Positions 1 through 8,348 of a stretch of 64,000 nt of DNA are shown here, in pieces. This stretch comes from Paraprevotella xylaniphila YIT 11841 (lineage in GTDB: Bacteria; Bacteroidota; Bacteroidia; Bacteroidales; Bacteroidaceae). Position 1 is the stretch's first letter; each line of letters opens with the position of its first letter. A program made the position numbers and the translations under genes. The notes beneath the pieces were generated by a model that made no database searches, had not been told where the DNA came from, and worked only from the letters and a program-made list of their open reading frames with translations. The DNA is taken from contig NZ_GL883824.1 of assembly GCF_000205165.1 (NCBI RefSeq), positions 62,001 through 126,000 on the forward strand, given 5' to 3'.

Positions 1-2
1 AC

Positions 3-2729
3 GACCGTATCTCGAACAACGAGCGGTGGGACATCGCCCGAGAGGTGAAAAGCTTCGCCGCATGGATTTTCAAAGAAGCTTATTTGGCCCGGGAACACGA
101 AATGCGCGAAGTGCTGCGCGAGAACAAACGCATCGGCGAACTCCGCACCGCGCTCAACTACGAGTTGCACGCCTCTTTGGACATCGTGCAGAGCGCGGCA
201 GCCAACTTCCGTGCCGAAATGGAGGCGTGGGGACTCGGCTTCGGCCAATTCAGCCGGGGCAGCACGATAGACACCTACCTCAGGCGCATCGAAGACGGCA
301 ACATGAGGGCCGAGTTCGGCAGCACGCTCCAAGGCTACACTGAGGATGCGGAAAAAATGCTCCGCAAGGCCGACCGCTCCGTAGCGGACTTGGTTGAAGC
401 CGCCGCCCACTTCAGCAAACAGTTGGCAGAACTGCGCGGCTTCCAGACCGAACAACTCGTACGCCACACCAGCGCGTCGCTAGCACTGAAACACCTCAAC
501 CCTTTGCGGCTGTTGGGCGTCATCGACGAGGAGGTCACGGCCTTAAACCACGAGAACAACCGTTTCCTGCTGGCCAAGACCCCTATCCTGCTCCACGAAC
601 TGATAGAAGAAAACGATGCCCCGTTCATTTTCGAAAAAATGGGCGCGTTTTTCCATCATGTGATGATAGACGAGTTCCAAGACACTTCTACCATGCAGTG
701 GAAGAACTTTAAAATCCTGCTGTTGGAGAGCATGGCCTCTGGTTTCGGCAACCTGATCGTGGGCGACGTGAAACAAAGTATTTACCGTTGGCGGAACGGC
801 GACTGGACCATCCTGAAAAATATAGAGAAAGAAATGGCCGTGCACCGCCCCGACATAAGGAACCTTGCCATCAACTACCGGAGCGAACGCCGCATCATCG
901 CCTTCAACAACACCCTGTTCACGGCTGCTGCCGAAGGACTGGACCGGCTCACGCCGGATGCTCCCATCAAGATGGCGGAAGCTTACGGCGACGTGGCCCA
1001 ACAATGCCGCCCGGACAAAGGAAACGACGGATACGTGCAAATCCGCTTCTTCAATGAAAAAGACAAAGAAGACGACTGGGAAACCCGGATGTTGGATGAA
1101 CTTTGCGAACAGGTCCGTACCCTGCACGAAGCCGGACTGCCCTACGGGGAGATGGCCATCCTGCTGCGTTACCGTCGGCATGCCGACCCCATCATCCGTC
1201 ATTTTGCCGAACGCTTCGGCGACCGGGTCAAACTGGTATCGGACGAGGCTTTCCTCTTGTCCAGTTCATTGAGCGTGAACCTGCTCATCGCTGCCATGCG
1301 TTACATGGCAGACACGGAAGACCGCGTGTCATTGGCCTTTTTGGCCCTGCACAACGGAAAGCCGACAGAAGCCGAGACCAACCTGTTGGCTTCCCGCTCC
1401 CTCGAAACGTTCCTGCCCGAAACGTATTTGAGCCGCATGGAGGAACTGAAAACCCTGCCGCTCTATGAACTTCAGGAAGAGCTTTACAAAATATTCAGCT
1501 TGGGACGTATTCCTGATGAAGACGCCTATCTGTTCGCTTATTTCGACCAGGTGACCGCCTACCTGCAAGACAACCCTTCCGACCTCCGTTCTTTCCTGAC
1601 CTATTGGGACGAGACGCTCTCCGGCGCATCTATCCCGTCCGGAGAAGTGGACGGCATCCGGATTTTCACCGTACACCAGTCCAAGGGATTGCAGTTCCAC
1701 ACGGTATTCGTCCCTTATTGCGACTGGAACATCGAACAAGACACACGGGGCTTCAACCGCCGCAACGACCTGCTGTGGTGCGAAACGCACGAACCGCCCT
1801 ACGACAGCCTGCCAGTCATCCCCATCACCATCGAAGCCGCCATGCGCGACTCCGTTTTCAGCAAAGAATATGAAGAGGAGCACCTACAACGCCGGGTAGA
1901 CGCGCTTAACACGCTCTACGTGACCTTCACCCGTGCGGAGAAGAACCTGTTGGCCTGGTGCCGTACGCGCTACACCATGGATGAACGCAGCACGACGGGC
2001 GACCTGATTTACCATGCCTTGCCGCGTGCGTTGGACGGCATTGAAGAGACAGACGGGGAAAACGGAGAAACGTCGCTCTTTACATATGGCGAACCGGTCA
2101 CGTCCTATTCTTCCGGCCGCAAAACCTCCGACAACCGCATGGAAACCGATTACCGTCCGGTACCGGTCGCCATGCACTCCTACGAAGCCCGTATCGACTT
2201 CTGCCAGTCTAACCGCGCAGAAGAATTCTTAGAGGCTTTTTCGGATACGGCCCCCCCCCGGCATTCCCGCAACGACAAAAGGCGCATGGGTATCCTCATG
2301 CACAAAATATTCTCTACAATCTATACCCGTGATGACGTGGAAAAGGCACTCCGCACCTTGGAAACCGAAGGCCTGATCGGTACACAACTCGAAATGGAGT
2401 CACTCAAGCAGCAGGTGGAAAAAGCATTTGCCTTGCCCGAAGTGGCCCGTTGGTTCGACGGCACGATGCAGCTTTACAATGAGTGCCCTATCCTGACACA
2501 GGAATATTACGAAGATACAGGAAAATACGGCACTTACCGCCCCGACCGGGTCATGTTCGGCAAAGATGAAATTACTGTGGTAGACTTCAAATTCGGCCGT
2601 CCACACGACGAATACCGCAATCAGGTGGGAGGCTATATGAAGCAGATCCGCCTGATGGAACCGGACCGCCGCGTGAAAGGTTACCTGTGGTACATTCTTA
2701 ACAACCGGCTTGAAGAAGTTCAAGCCTAA
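3..2729 (+). CDS. AddA/RecB-like UvrD-family helicase-nuclease, 5' end outside window
   Basis: This is the C-terminal part (about 908 residues) of a superfamily 1 ATP-dependent helicase fused to a nuclease. The reading frame is open from base 3, so the true start and the Walker A region lie upstream of the window. Visible helicase motifs are MIDEFQDTS (Walker B type), VGDVKQSIYRWRNGD, IFTVHQSKGLQF (motif V) and LYVTFTRAEKNLL (motif VI). The C-terminus carries a RecB-type PD-(D/E)XK nuclease core, with YRPDRVMFG followed by VVDFKFG and a YRNQVGGY tail. The next gene is an AddB-like nuclease 13 bp downstream, so the pair should form an AddAB/RexAB-type double-strand-break resection enzyme in the cytoplasm. 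A run of nine C residues (2250-2258) lies between helicase and nuclease domains, and slippage there would cost the nuclease domain. The family call is firm; the exact subfamily is inferred. Confidence 0.88.
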   Translation, partial: DRISNNERWDIAREVKSFAAWIFKEAYLAREHEMREVLRENKRIGELRTALNYELHASLDIVQSAAANFRAEMEAWGLGFGQFSRGSTIDTYLRRIEDGNMRAEFGSTLQGYTEDAEKMLRKADRSVADLVEAAAHFSKQLAELRGFQTEQLVRHTSASLALKHLNPLRLLGVIDEEVTALNHENNRFLLAKTPILLHELIEENDAPFIFEKMGAFFHHVMIDEFQDTSTMQWKNFKILLLESMASGFGNLIVGDVKQSIYRWRNGDWTILKNIEKEMAVHRPDIRNLAINYRSERRIIAFNNTLFTAAAEGLDRLTPDAPIKMAEAYGDVAQQCRPDKGNDGYVQIRFFNEKDKEDDWETRMLDELCEQVRTLHEAGLPYGEMAILLRYRRHADPIIRHFAERFGDRVKLVSDEAFLLSSSLSVNLLIAAMRYMADTEDRVSLAFLALHNGKPTEAETNLLASRSLETFLPETYLSRMEELKTLPLYELQEELYKIFSLGRIPDEDAYLFAYFDQVTAYLQDNPSDLRSFLTYWDETLSGASIPSGEVDGIRIFTVHQSKGLQFHTVFVPYCDWNIEQDTRGFNRRNDLLWCETHEPPYDSLPVIPITIEAAMRDSVFSKEYEEEHLQRRVDALNTLYVTFTRAEKNLLAWCRTRYTMDERSTTGDLIYHALPRALDGIEETDGENGETSLFTYGEPVTSYSSGRKTSDNRMETDYRPVPVAMHSYEARIDFCQSNRAEEFLEAFSDTAPPRHSRNDKRRMGILMHKIFSTIYTRDDVEKALRTLETEGLIGTQLEMESLKQQVEKAFALPEVARWFDGTMQLYNECPILTQEYYEDTGKYGTYRPDRVMFGKDEITVVDFKFGRPHDEYRNQVGGYMKQIRLMEPDRRVKGYLWYILNNRLEEVQA

Positions 2730-2742
2730 TCCGCCTGTTTTT

Positions 2743-5556
2743 ATGGAAACATTCATCCGACTTATCGCCCAAGACCTCATACACCGTTTCGGCACCAACC
2801 TGCGCGACGTTACGGTGGTATTCCCCAACAAACGCGCCGGACTTTTCATGAACCAACAACTGGCCGCCGTATCCGGACGGCCGGTGTGGGCACCGCGTTA
2901 CCGTACCATCAGCGAACTGTTCGATACTTTGTCGGACTTCACCCGTTGTGACGACATTCTCTCGGTGTGCGAGCTCCACCGTGTCTATGCCGCGCTCGTA
3001 CCCAACCCGGAATCGCTCGACCGTTTTTACGGTTGGGGCGAAATCATGTTGTCCGACTTCGACGACATCGACAAGCATCTGGCCGACCCTCATAAACTGT
3101 TCAGCAACATACAATCCATCAAGGAACTGGACCACAGCGACTTCCTGACACCCCGCCAAGAAGAGGCCCTGAAGCATTTTTTCGAGGACTTTTCCATCGA
3201 AGGCAACAGCCGGCTGAAAGAGAAGTTCCTCGCCCTATGGAACCGGATGGACGACATCTATGCCACGTTCAACGCACGGTTGAAAGAAAAAGGGATGCTG
3301 TACGAAGGGGCGTTGTATAAAGACGTGGCGGAGCATCTTGCCGAACGGGCAGACCGCATCCCTGCGGACATGACGTATGTCTTTGTGGGCTTCAACGTGC
3401 TCAACGATGTGGAAAAACGGCTGTTCAGTTACTTGCAGGAACGCGGACAAGCCCTTTTTTACTGGGACTATGACGTGATGTACGTCGGCGAGAAAAGCCG
3501 TTTCGAGGCCGGAACCTTCATCCGCCAGAACCTGAAAGAGTTCCCCAACGCCTTGGAAGAAACATGCTTCGACAACTTCAAGAACCCGCCGCGCATCGAG
3601 TTCATTGCCACGACTTCGGAGAATGCGCAGGCACGCTATATCCCCCAATGGCTTGACTCGGCCCTCACGAAACCGGAACAGGACACGGCCATCGTACTTT
3701 GCAACGAATCCTTGCTCCAACCGGTGCTCCATTCGTTGCCCGATGCCACATCGCCGCATCCTGTGAAACGCACCAACATCACCATGGGATTCCCCATGAC
3801 CGACACACCGGTGTACAGTTTCATCAACGCGTTGCTCTCCTTGCAGACTGATGGTTACGACCGCGACCGCCGCTGTTTCCGGGCGGAACAGGAAAAAATC
3901 GTGCACAGCCATCCTTATGCCCCCTTATTGGAGGAACAGGAAATCTTCTGTCCGCATGCGGAAAACCATGCCTTGTTGGTCTATATCCGTTCCTTGCTCG
4001 AAGGCTTGGCCGCAGCGTTCGGACGACAAAAAGACAGGAAGGACGACGTGTACAACCAGTTGTACCACGAAGCGCTCTATCGCGCCCATCAGGTCGTCAG
4101 CCGCTTCATCCGTCTGACGGAAGACCGTACGCTCGACGTACAGCCCTCCACTCTGCGCCGCTTGCTGCGCACCGTGTTGGGCACGACCACCATTCCCTTC
4201 CACGGCGAACCGGCCGTAGGCTTACAAGTCATGGGCGTATTGGAGACGCGTAACCTGAATTTCAGGCATATCCTGATGCTCTCCGTCAACGAAGGGATGT
4301 TGCCCAAAGCCGTGAACGACACTTCGTTCATCCCCTATCACCTGCGGGAGGTGTTCGGACTGACCACCATACAACATAAAATAGCCGTGTACGCGTTCTA
4401 TTTTTACCGTCTTGTGCAGCATACGGAACGTATCACATTCATGTACAACATCGCTACCGACGGACTGAACAAAAACGAAATGTCGCGCTTCTTGCGCCAA
4501 CTGTTGGCCGAAACGGATTTTCCCGTAGAGCTGAAGATCTTGCAATCCGGCCAGGCCGTACCGGCCGACAACGGCATGGAAGCAGCCAAGACACCGGAAG
4601 TCATGGACATCCTGCGCCGCAACTATGGTAGCGGACAACCCGGTTCGCGCCCCCTATCCCCTTCGGCACTCAACGCTTACATCGACTGTCCGCTCAAATT
4701 TTATTACCAACAGGTGGCACGCATAAGAACACCCAAAGACCCGCAAAACGGTTTGGACAACGCGCTGTTCGGCACCATCTTCCACGAAGCGGCGGAACTC
4801 GTCTACCAGAAACTGGCCGAACGCAACCCCGTCATTCGTCGCCAGGACATCGAGCGACTGTTGGAGGGTGGGGAAACAGCCTTACTTCCTTATATAGAGG
4901 CTTCGTTCCTGAAAAACTTCTTTGAAGGACGTGAAGATACGGTGTTCTACAACGGGCAACTACTCGTAGCACGCAAGGTCATGGCCAGCTATCTGCGCCA
5001 GTTGCTCTTCCACGACAGCCGCATGGAACAATTCGTATTGGAGGAAATGGAACAGGAACACCACCGAAGCGTGGACATCATATCGGACGGACACCCTCTG
5101 TCCATCGACATCGGAGGAAAAATAGACCGCATGGACACGGTCAGGATGCCGGACGAAACCACGGGCCAGAAAGTGGAAACCCTACGTATCGTAGACTATA
5201 AAACGGGCGGCACACCGGAAAAAGCCATTTCGATGGAACAACTGATACAGCCCGCCGAGCACCGTCCCTCATACATCTTCCAGATATTCCTGTATGCCTG
5301 GGTCATGACAGGCGAACAAAAGTGTCCCGTATCCCCGGCCCTGTTCTTCGTACACAAATCCAATGCTGAAGATTATGATCCTACCATCGTGTTCAACCGC
5401 GAACGGGTGACGGATTTCAGCCGCTTCAAAGAGGAGTTCCAAAAGATGTTACAAGGCGTGTTGGAGGAACTGTTCAATCCGGAAATTCCCTTTCGGCAGA
5501 CTTCCGTACCTAAAATTTGTGCCTACTGCGACTATAAGCTGCTTTGCGGACGATAG
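2743..5556 (+). CDS. AddB-like PD-(D/E)XK nuclease/inactive helicase subunit
   Basis: A protein of about 937 residues, partner of the preceding AddA-like subunit. The ATG at 2743 was chosen, 13 bp after the upstream stop; an in-frame TTG at 2710 lies inside the upstream gene and is less likely. The N-terminal two thirds resembles the degenerate helicase fold of AddB. The C-terminal third holds LSPSALNAYIDCPLKFYY, a nuclease core with LRIVDYKTGG and FQIFLYAW, and the ending PKICAYCDYKLLCGR. The cysteine in YIDCPL plus the final C-X2-C-X5-C match the four-cysteine iron-sulfur staple of AddB-type nucleases. It should degrade one strand during recombinational repair of double-strand breaks. Annotation pipelines often call this gene simply PD-(D/E)XK nuclease family protein. 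Confidence 0.88.
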   Translation: METFIRLIAQDLIHRFGTNLRDVTVVFPNKRAGLFMNQQLAAVSGRPVWAPRYRTISELFDTLSDFTRCDDILSVCELHRVYAALVPNPESLDRFYGWGEIMLSDFDDIDKHLADPHKLFSNIQSIKELDHSDFLTPRQEEALKHFFEDFSIEGNSRLKEKFLALWNRMDDIYATFNARLKEKGMLYEGALYKDVAEHLAERADRIPADMTYVFVGFNVLNDVEKRLFSYLQERGQALFYWDYDVMYVGEKSRFEAGTFIRQNLKEFPNALEETCFDNFKNPPRIEFIATTSENAQARYIPQWLDSALTKPEQDTAIVLCNESLLQPVLHSLPDATSPHPVKRTNITMGFPMTDTPVYSFINALLSLQTDGYDRDRRCFRAEQEKIVHSHPYAPLLEEQEIFCPHAENHALLVYIRSLLEGLAAAFGRQKDRKDDVYNQLYHEALYRAHQVVSRFIRLTEDRTLDVQPSTLRRLLRTVLGTTTIPFHGEPAVGLQVMGVLETRNLNFRHILMLSVNEGMLPKAVNDTSFIPYHLREVFGLTTIQHKIAVYAFYFYRLVQHTERITFMYNIATDGLNKNEMSRFLRQLLAETDFPVELKILQSGQAVPADNGMEAAKTPEVMDILRRNYGSGQPGSRPLSPSALNAYIDCPLKFYYQQVARIRTPKDPQNGLDNALFGTIFHEAAELVYQKLAERNPVIRRQDIERLLEGGETALLPYIEASFLKNFFEGREDTVFYNGQLLVARKVMASYLRQLLFHDSRMEQFVLEEMEQEHHRSVDIISDGHPLSIDIGGKIDRMDTVRMPDETTGQKVETLRIVDYKTGGTPEKAISMEQLIQPAEHRPSYIFQIFLYAWVMTGEQKCPVSPALFFVHKSNAEDYDPTIVFNRERVTDFSRFKEEFQKMLQGVLEELFNPEIPFRQTSVPKICAYCDYKLLCGR

Positions 5557-5583
5557 AAAAGTTAAAAAAATCACGCATCCGGC

Positions 5584-5614
5584 TTGCAGAAATGAAAATA
5601 AACCTCTATCTTTG
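5584..5614 (+). promoter_or_regulatory. Bacteroidetes-type promoter of tRNA-Arg
   Basis: TTG at 5584-5586, a 20-base spacer and TATCTTTG at 5607-5614 fit the Bacteroidetes consensus (TTTG, 19-21 bases, TAnnTTTG). The tRNA begins 17 bases after the -7 box. Confidence 0.6.
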
Positions 5615-5630
5615 CACCTGATTTAAGGTC

Positions 5631-5705
5631 GGTTCCGTAGCTCAGTTGGATTAGAGCAACGCCCTTCTAAGGCGTGGGTCTTGGGTTCGAGTCCCAACGG
5701 AATCA
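5631..5705 (+). tRNA. tRNA-Arg (anticodon TCT)
   Basis: A complete cloverleaf is visible. Acceptor arm GGTTCCG (5631-5637) pairs with CGGAATC (5698-5704), followed by discriminator A. The D-arm begins GCTC, the anticodon loop is CTTCTAA with anticodon TCT, and the T-arm contains GGTTCGAGTCC. CCA is not encoded, so it must be added after transcription. A promoter lies just upstream and a hairpin terminator just downstream, so it appears to be a single-gene transcript. Confidence 0.95.
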
Positions 5706-5710
5706 CAGGA

Positions 5711-5750
5711 AAATGCAATCATCTACCGGATGGTTGCATTTTTATTTTAA
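5711..5750 (+). terminator. Terminator after tRNA-Arg
   Basis: Hairpin with arms AAATGCAATCATC (5711-5723) and GATGGTTGCATTT (5729-5741), 13 pairs including one G-T, a 5-base loop, then a T-rich tract. Confidence 0.8.
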
Positions 5751-5826
5751 TCTTCTCCAAAAAACATTCTTTTTACCTGTCACAAAACGCCTTTCCCCAC
5801 GTATTATATATAGAAAGTCACAAAGG

Positions 5827-6309
5827 ATGAATATAGATACATACAAACAGGAGGCCGCACGGCTACGTCCCCGGCTCCTCCTCATCGCTCGCAGGTATAC
5901 CGGAAGCGATGAGGAGGGAGAGGACATTGTACAAGACTGCCTTTTGAAAATTTGGATGATGAGGGAAGATTTATCGATTCCGCTTGATGCTCTGGCTGTG
6001 ACCATCACCCGGAATCTCTGTATCGACCATTTACGCCAACAGCACCTGACATCCTTGCCCGAGAATCAGATAACAGGCATCTCGGACATAAAAGACTGTG
6101 ACGAAGAGCGTATTGAAAGAATGATGAATATCGTCCATACGTTACCCGACATGCAGCAAACCGTACTCCGGCTTCGCCATATAGAGGGGAGGGAAATGGC
6201 TGAAATCGCCCAACTAACGGGAAGCACGGAAACGGCCGTACGGAAAGCCTTAAGCCGGGCACGATTGGCCGTAAAGAAACAATATTCAAGGAGGAAAAAC
6301 GATGACTGA
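5827..6309 (+). CDS. RNA polymerase sigma-70 factor, ECF subfamily
   Basis: A 160-residue extracytoplasmic-function sigma factor. Region 2 is seen around residues 10-75 (RLRPRLLLIARRYTG, EDIVQDCLLKIW, NLCIDHLR). Region 4 is seen around residues 105-155 (LPDMQQTVLRLRHIEG, then the helix-turn-helix MAEIAQLTGSTETAVRKALS). The open frame extends upstream to 5674, but that part overlaps tRNA-Arg and its terminator, so the ATG at 5827 is preferred. The next gene overlaps it by 8 bp and encodes a membrane-anchored protein with anti-sigma layout. The four genes from here to 8085 look like one envelope-response operon. No TAnnTTTG promoter is visible in the 80 bases upstream, which would fit autoregulation by an ECF promoter. 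Confidence 0.9.
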   Translation: MNIDTYKQEAARLRPRLLLIARRYTGSDEEGEDIVQDCLLKIWMMREDLSIPLDALAVTITRNLCIDHLRQQHLTSLPENQITGISDIKDCDEERIERMMNIVHTLPDMQQTVLRLRHIEGREMAEIAQLTGSTETAVRKALSRARLAVKKQYSRRKNDD

Positions 6310-6889
6310 AAGCGAAAACAACAGAATCAAGGAACTTACCGACCGTTTCTTCGAAGGAGAGACCACCGTGGAAGAAGAGCGCGAACTCTATGTACTCTAT
6401 CTCAAGGAGGACATTCCCGAAGAAATGGAAGAACATAGGGAGATGTTCCGGGACTTTTCGGCCATCATAATGACCGAAGAAGAGAAAAGCCTGTGTCCGT
6501 ACACCGTCCATCCGGTACAAGTGACCTTGCAAACGAACACTCACCGCCCCACTACGGTAAAAGGAAAAACAAGGAATAGAGTTTTATGGCCATTCATTAG
6601 CGGAGCAGCAGCCGTCTTAATTGCCACCATCGGCATAAGCCTGAGTCTCAACAGACAAGAGGAAGTCCGGTTGGCAAAGTTATATGGCGGAAGCTACATG
6701 ATTGTAAATGGAACAAAAATCAATAAATTGACGCGAATACATACAGACATCGAACAAGTCCTCTCGGAAGCTGACGAAATGAAAGATATGCTATCAACCA
6801 AAACCGTCATACAAAAGGCAGAACAGGACGTACTGGACGGCATAGACGATGAAGCGGAACGCGAACGCATCCGCAAATTAATGGAATAA
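6302..6889 (+). CDS. Putative membrane-anchored anti-sigma factor
   Basis: A 195-residue protein that overlaps the end of the sigma gene by 8 bp. Residues 1-75 are acidic and helical (LTDRFFEGETTVEEERELY), like the sigma-binding region of Bacteroidetes anti-sigma factors. One transmembrane segment follows near residues 97-115 (PFISGAAAVLIATIGISLSL). A periplasmic tail of about 80 residues contains predicted helices and a coiled-coil-like acidic end. The layout (cytoplasmic N-terminus, one membrane span, short periplasmic sensor) and gene order support an anti-sigma role. No zinc-binding HXXXCXXC motif is present. The function is inferred from position and topology rather than from a recognised domain. 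Confidence 0.65.
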   Translation: MTESENNRIKELTDRFFEGETTVEEERELYVLYLKEDIPEEMEEHREMFRDFSAIIMTEEEKSLCPYTVHPVQVTLQTNTHRPTTVKGKTRNRVLWPFISGAAAVLIATIGISLSLNRQEEVRLAKLYGGSYMIVNGTKINKLTRIHTDIEQVLSEADEMKDMLSTKTVIQKAEQDVLDGIDDEAERERIRKLME

Positions 6890-6910
6890 AACAAATTGAA
6901 AGGAAAAGAG

Positions 6911-7297
6911 ATGAAGAAACTATTGTTCACATTACTGTTCATGACAGGATTCAGCTTGGCAGGACAGTCCCAAAACAGTATCGACCGCCTGGTAGAGAAA
7001 CATTCTACCACGGGGGAATCTGTCTTTACTTCGGCCATAGAACGGGAACCTGCATCTCAAAAGGTCATCAAAGTGGTGAAGATGTTGAAATCCAAACACA
7101 TGAATGCCTCGCCATTCATAGCTGCCTTTGAAAATGAATCCCGACACGCAAACAGCAAACTGACCCATTCAAAGGATAAGACCACCCTTGTACTCACGAC
7201 GGAAAGCAAGGACAACGTCAGGATTTATATGCTTAAATATGACCCAAAAAGCAAAATCGGCATAGAAGTAACCATTATCGTAAAACCTAACAAATAA
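6911..7297 (+). CDS. Small exported protein, DUF5024-like
   Basis: A 128-residue protein with an N-terminal signal peptide (MKKLLFTLLFMTGFSLAGQS). The ATG at 6911 follows a purine-rich AGGAAAAGAG; a TTG at 6896 is the alternative. The mature part contains SIDRLVEKHSTTGESVFTSA and ends with VTIIVKPNK. This matches my memory of DUF5024 proteins found beside sigma/anti-sigma/DUF2807 genes in Bacteroides. No catalytic motif is visible. It is probably a periplasmic or surface protein made together with the downstream DUF2807 protein. Confidence 0.6.
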   Translation: MKKLLFTLLFMTGFSLAGQSQNSIDRLVEKHSTTGESVFTSAIEREPASQKVIKVVKMLKSKHMNASPFIAAFENESRHANSKLTHSKDKTTLVLTTESKDNVRIYMLKYDPKSKIGIEVTIIVKPNK

Positions 7298-7314
7298 CAT
7301 AAGACACATTAAAG

Positions 7315-8085
7315 ATGAAAAAGTTAATGACTATTTTGCTCGTTATCGCCACAGTTCTCACCGCAAGCGCACGGAATCAAACGGTGAAAAAGACATTCCG
7401 GATAGAGGGCTTCAACGCCATCCGCTGTGAATTCGTTGCGGATATTTACTACACGCAAGGCAAATCCTACTCCGTAGAAGCCCAAGCTTCGGAAAAAATC
7501 ATGAACATGGTAAGTATCAATAAAAGAGGCAATACCCTCGTCATTACCCAAAAGAAAGGTAACAAGGAAAAAATCAAAGGCAAAGAAAGACTGCAACTCT
7601 ACGTCACAGCACCAGAAATCAATGATTTGCAAATACCCGGTGTGGCAGATTTCCATGCCAAAGAAATGGATGTGGAAGACTTTAGCCTGAACGTCAAGGG
7701 AGTATCACGTTTTGAATGCGAAAACCTGACTTGTAAATCTTTCGTTTCTTCCACCCCGGGAGTGAACAAAAGCCATGCCACGATCCATGCACAAACGGCA
7801 CGCTTCGATTGCAGCGGAGTAGACAAATCCACACTCCGTATCTATGCGGACAACTTGCATCTGCAAAGCAGCGGCGTAAGCAATCAAACAGTGGATTTTA
7901 AAGGTAAAAAGGTTGATATTCAGAACTCCGGGGTAGGAACCATTCATATTACTATGGAATGTACTTCGTTGAAAGCCCGCAACAGCGGAGTGGGCAAACT
8001 TATCCTATCTGGAACAGCAGACCAAACAGAAATAAACTCGGACGGAGTAAACAAAATAGATGCCACTGAATTAAACAAATTCTGA
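7315..8085 (+). CDS. DUF2807 (GIN domain) exported beta-helix protein, adhesin-head-like
   Basis: A 256-residue secreted protein. The signal peptide covers roughly residues 1-20 (LMTILLVIATVLTASA). The rest is a DUF2807-type head domain: KTFRIEGFNAIRCEFVADIY at the start, then short beta-strand repeats of the form NSGVGTI, SSGVSNQ, CSGVDKS, NSGVGKL, which predict a right-handed beta-helix. Pfam describes this domain as a putative auto-transporter adhesin head. It is the last gene of the sigma-factor operon, 17 bp after the DUF5024-like gene, so it is likely an output or reporter of that envelope-response system. Ligand and exact cell location are not visible. Confidence 0.82.
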   Translation: MKKLMTILLVIATVLTASARNQTVKKTFRIEGFNAIRCEFVADIYYTQGKSYSVEAQASEKIMNMVSINKRGNTLVITQKKGNKEKIKGKERLQLYVTAPEINDLQIPGVADFHAKEMDVEDFSLNVKGVSRFECENLTCKSFVSSTPGVNKSHATIHAQTARFDCSGVDKSTLRIYADNLHLQSSGVSNQTVDFKGKKVDIQNSGVGTIHITMECTSLKARNSGVGKLILSGTADQTEINSDGVNKIDATELNKF

Positions 8086-8151
8086 TCCTCGAAACCTGTT
8101 TTCTTCTATTTCAGCATCAAACCTGAATATTTAGAAAATGACATTAGAAGT

Positions 8152-8206
8152 GAAAAGCATGTGATTTTAGTTTCAACAAGACTAAGCCCCACATGCTTTT
8201 CTTTTA
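8152..8206 (+). terminator. Terminator of the sigma-factor operon
   Basis: Long hairpin with arms AAAAGCATGTG and CACATGCTTTT, an inner helper stem TTTAGT/ACTAAG, followed by CTTTTATATTT. It lies about 70 bases after the DUF2807 stop codon. Confidence 0.65.
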
Positions 8207-8348
8207 TATTTGTCATACAGAATCAAGTTAATACTTTCATTATGAAAAATCAAAACGCCACGAGAATCGTTCAAAAACATCCATTCGTGGGATTGCCCGC
8301 AAATATGAAAATCTCGCAGTATTTAGAAATACTCACAAAAGGTGTTAG

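Noticed and set aside
5674-5826. Upstream extension of the sigma factor frame
   Set aside because: It overlaps tRNA-Arg and its terminator, and the residues are not like a sigma N-terminus.
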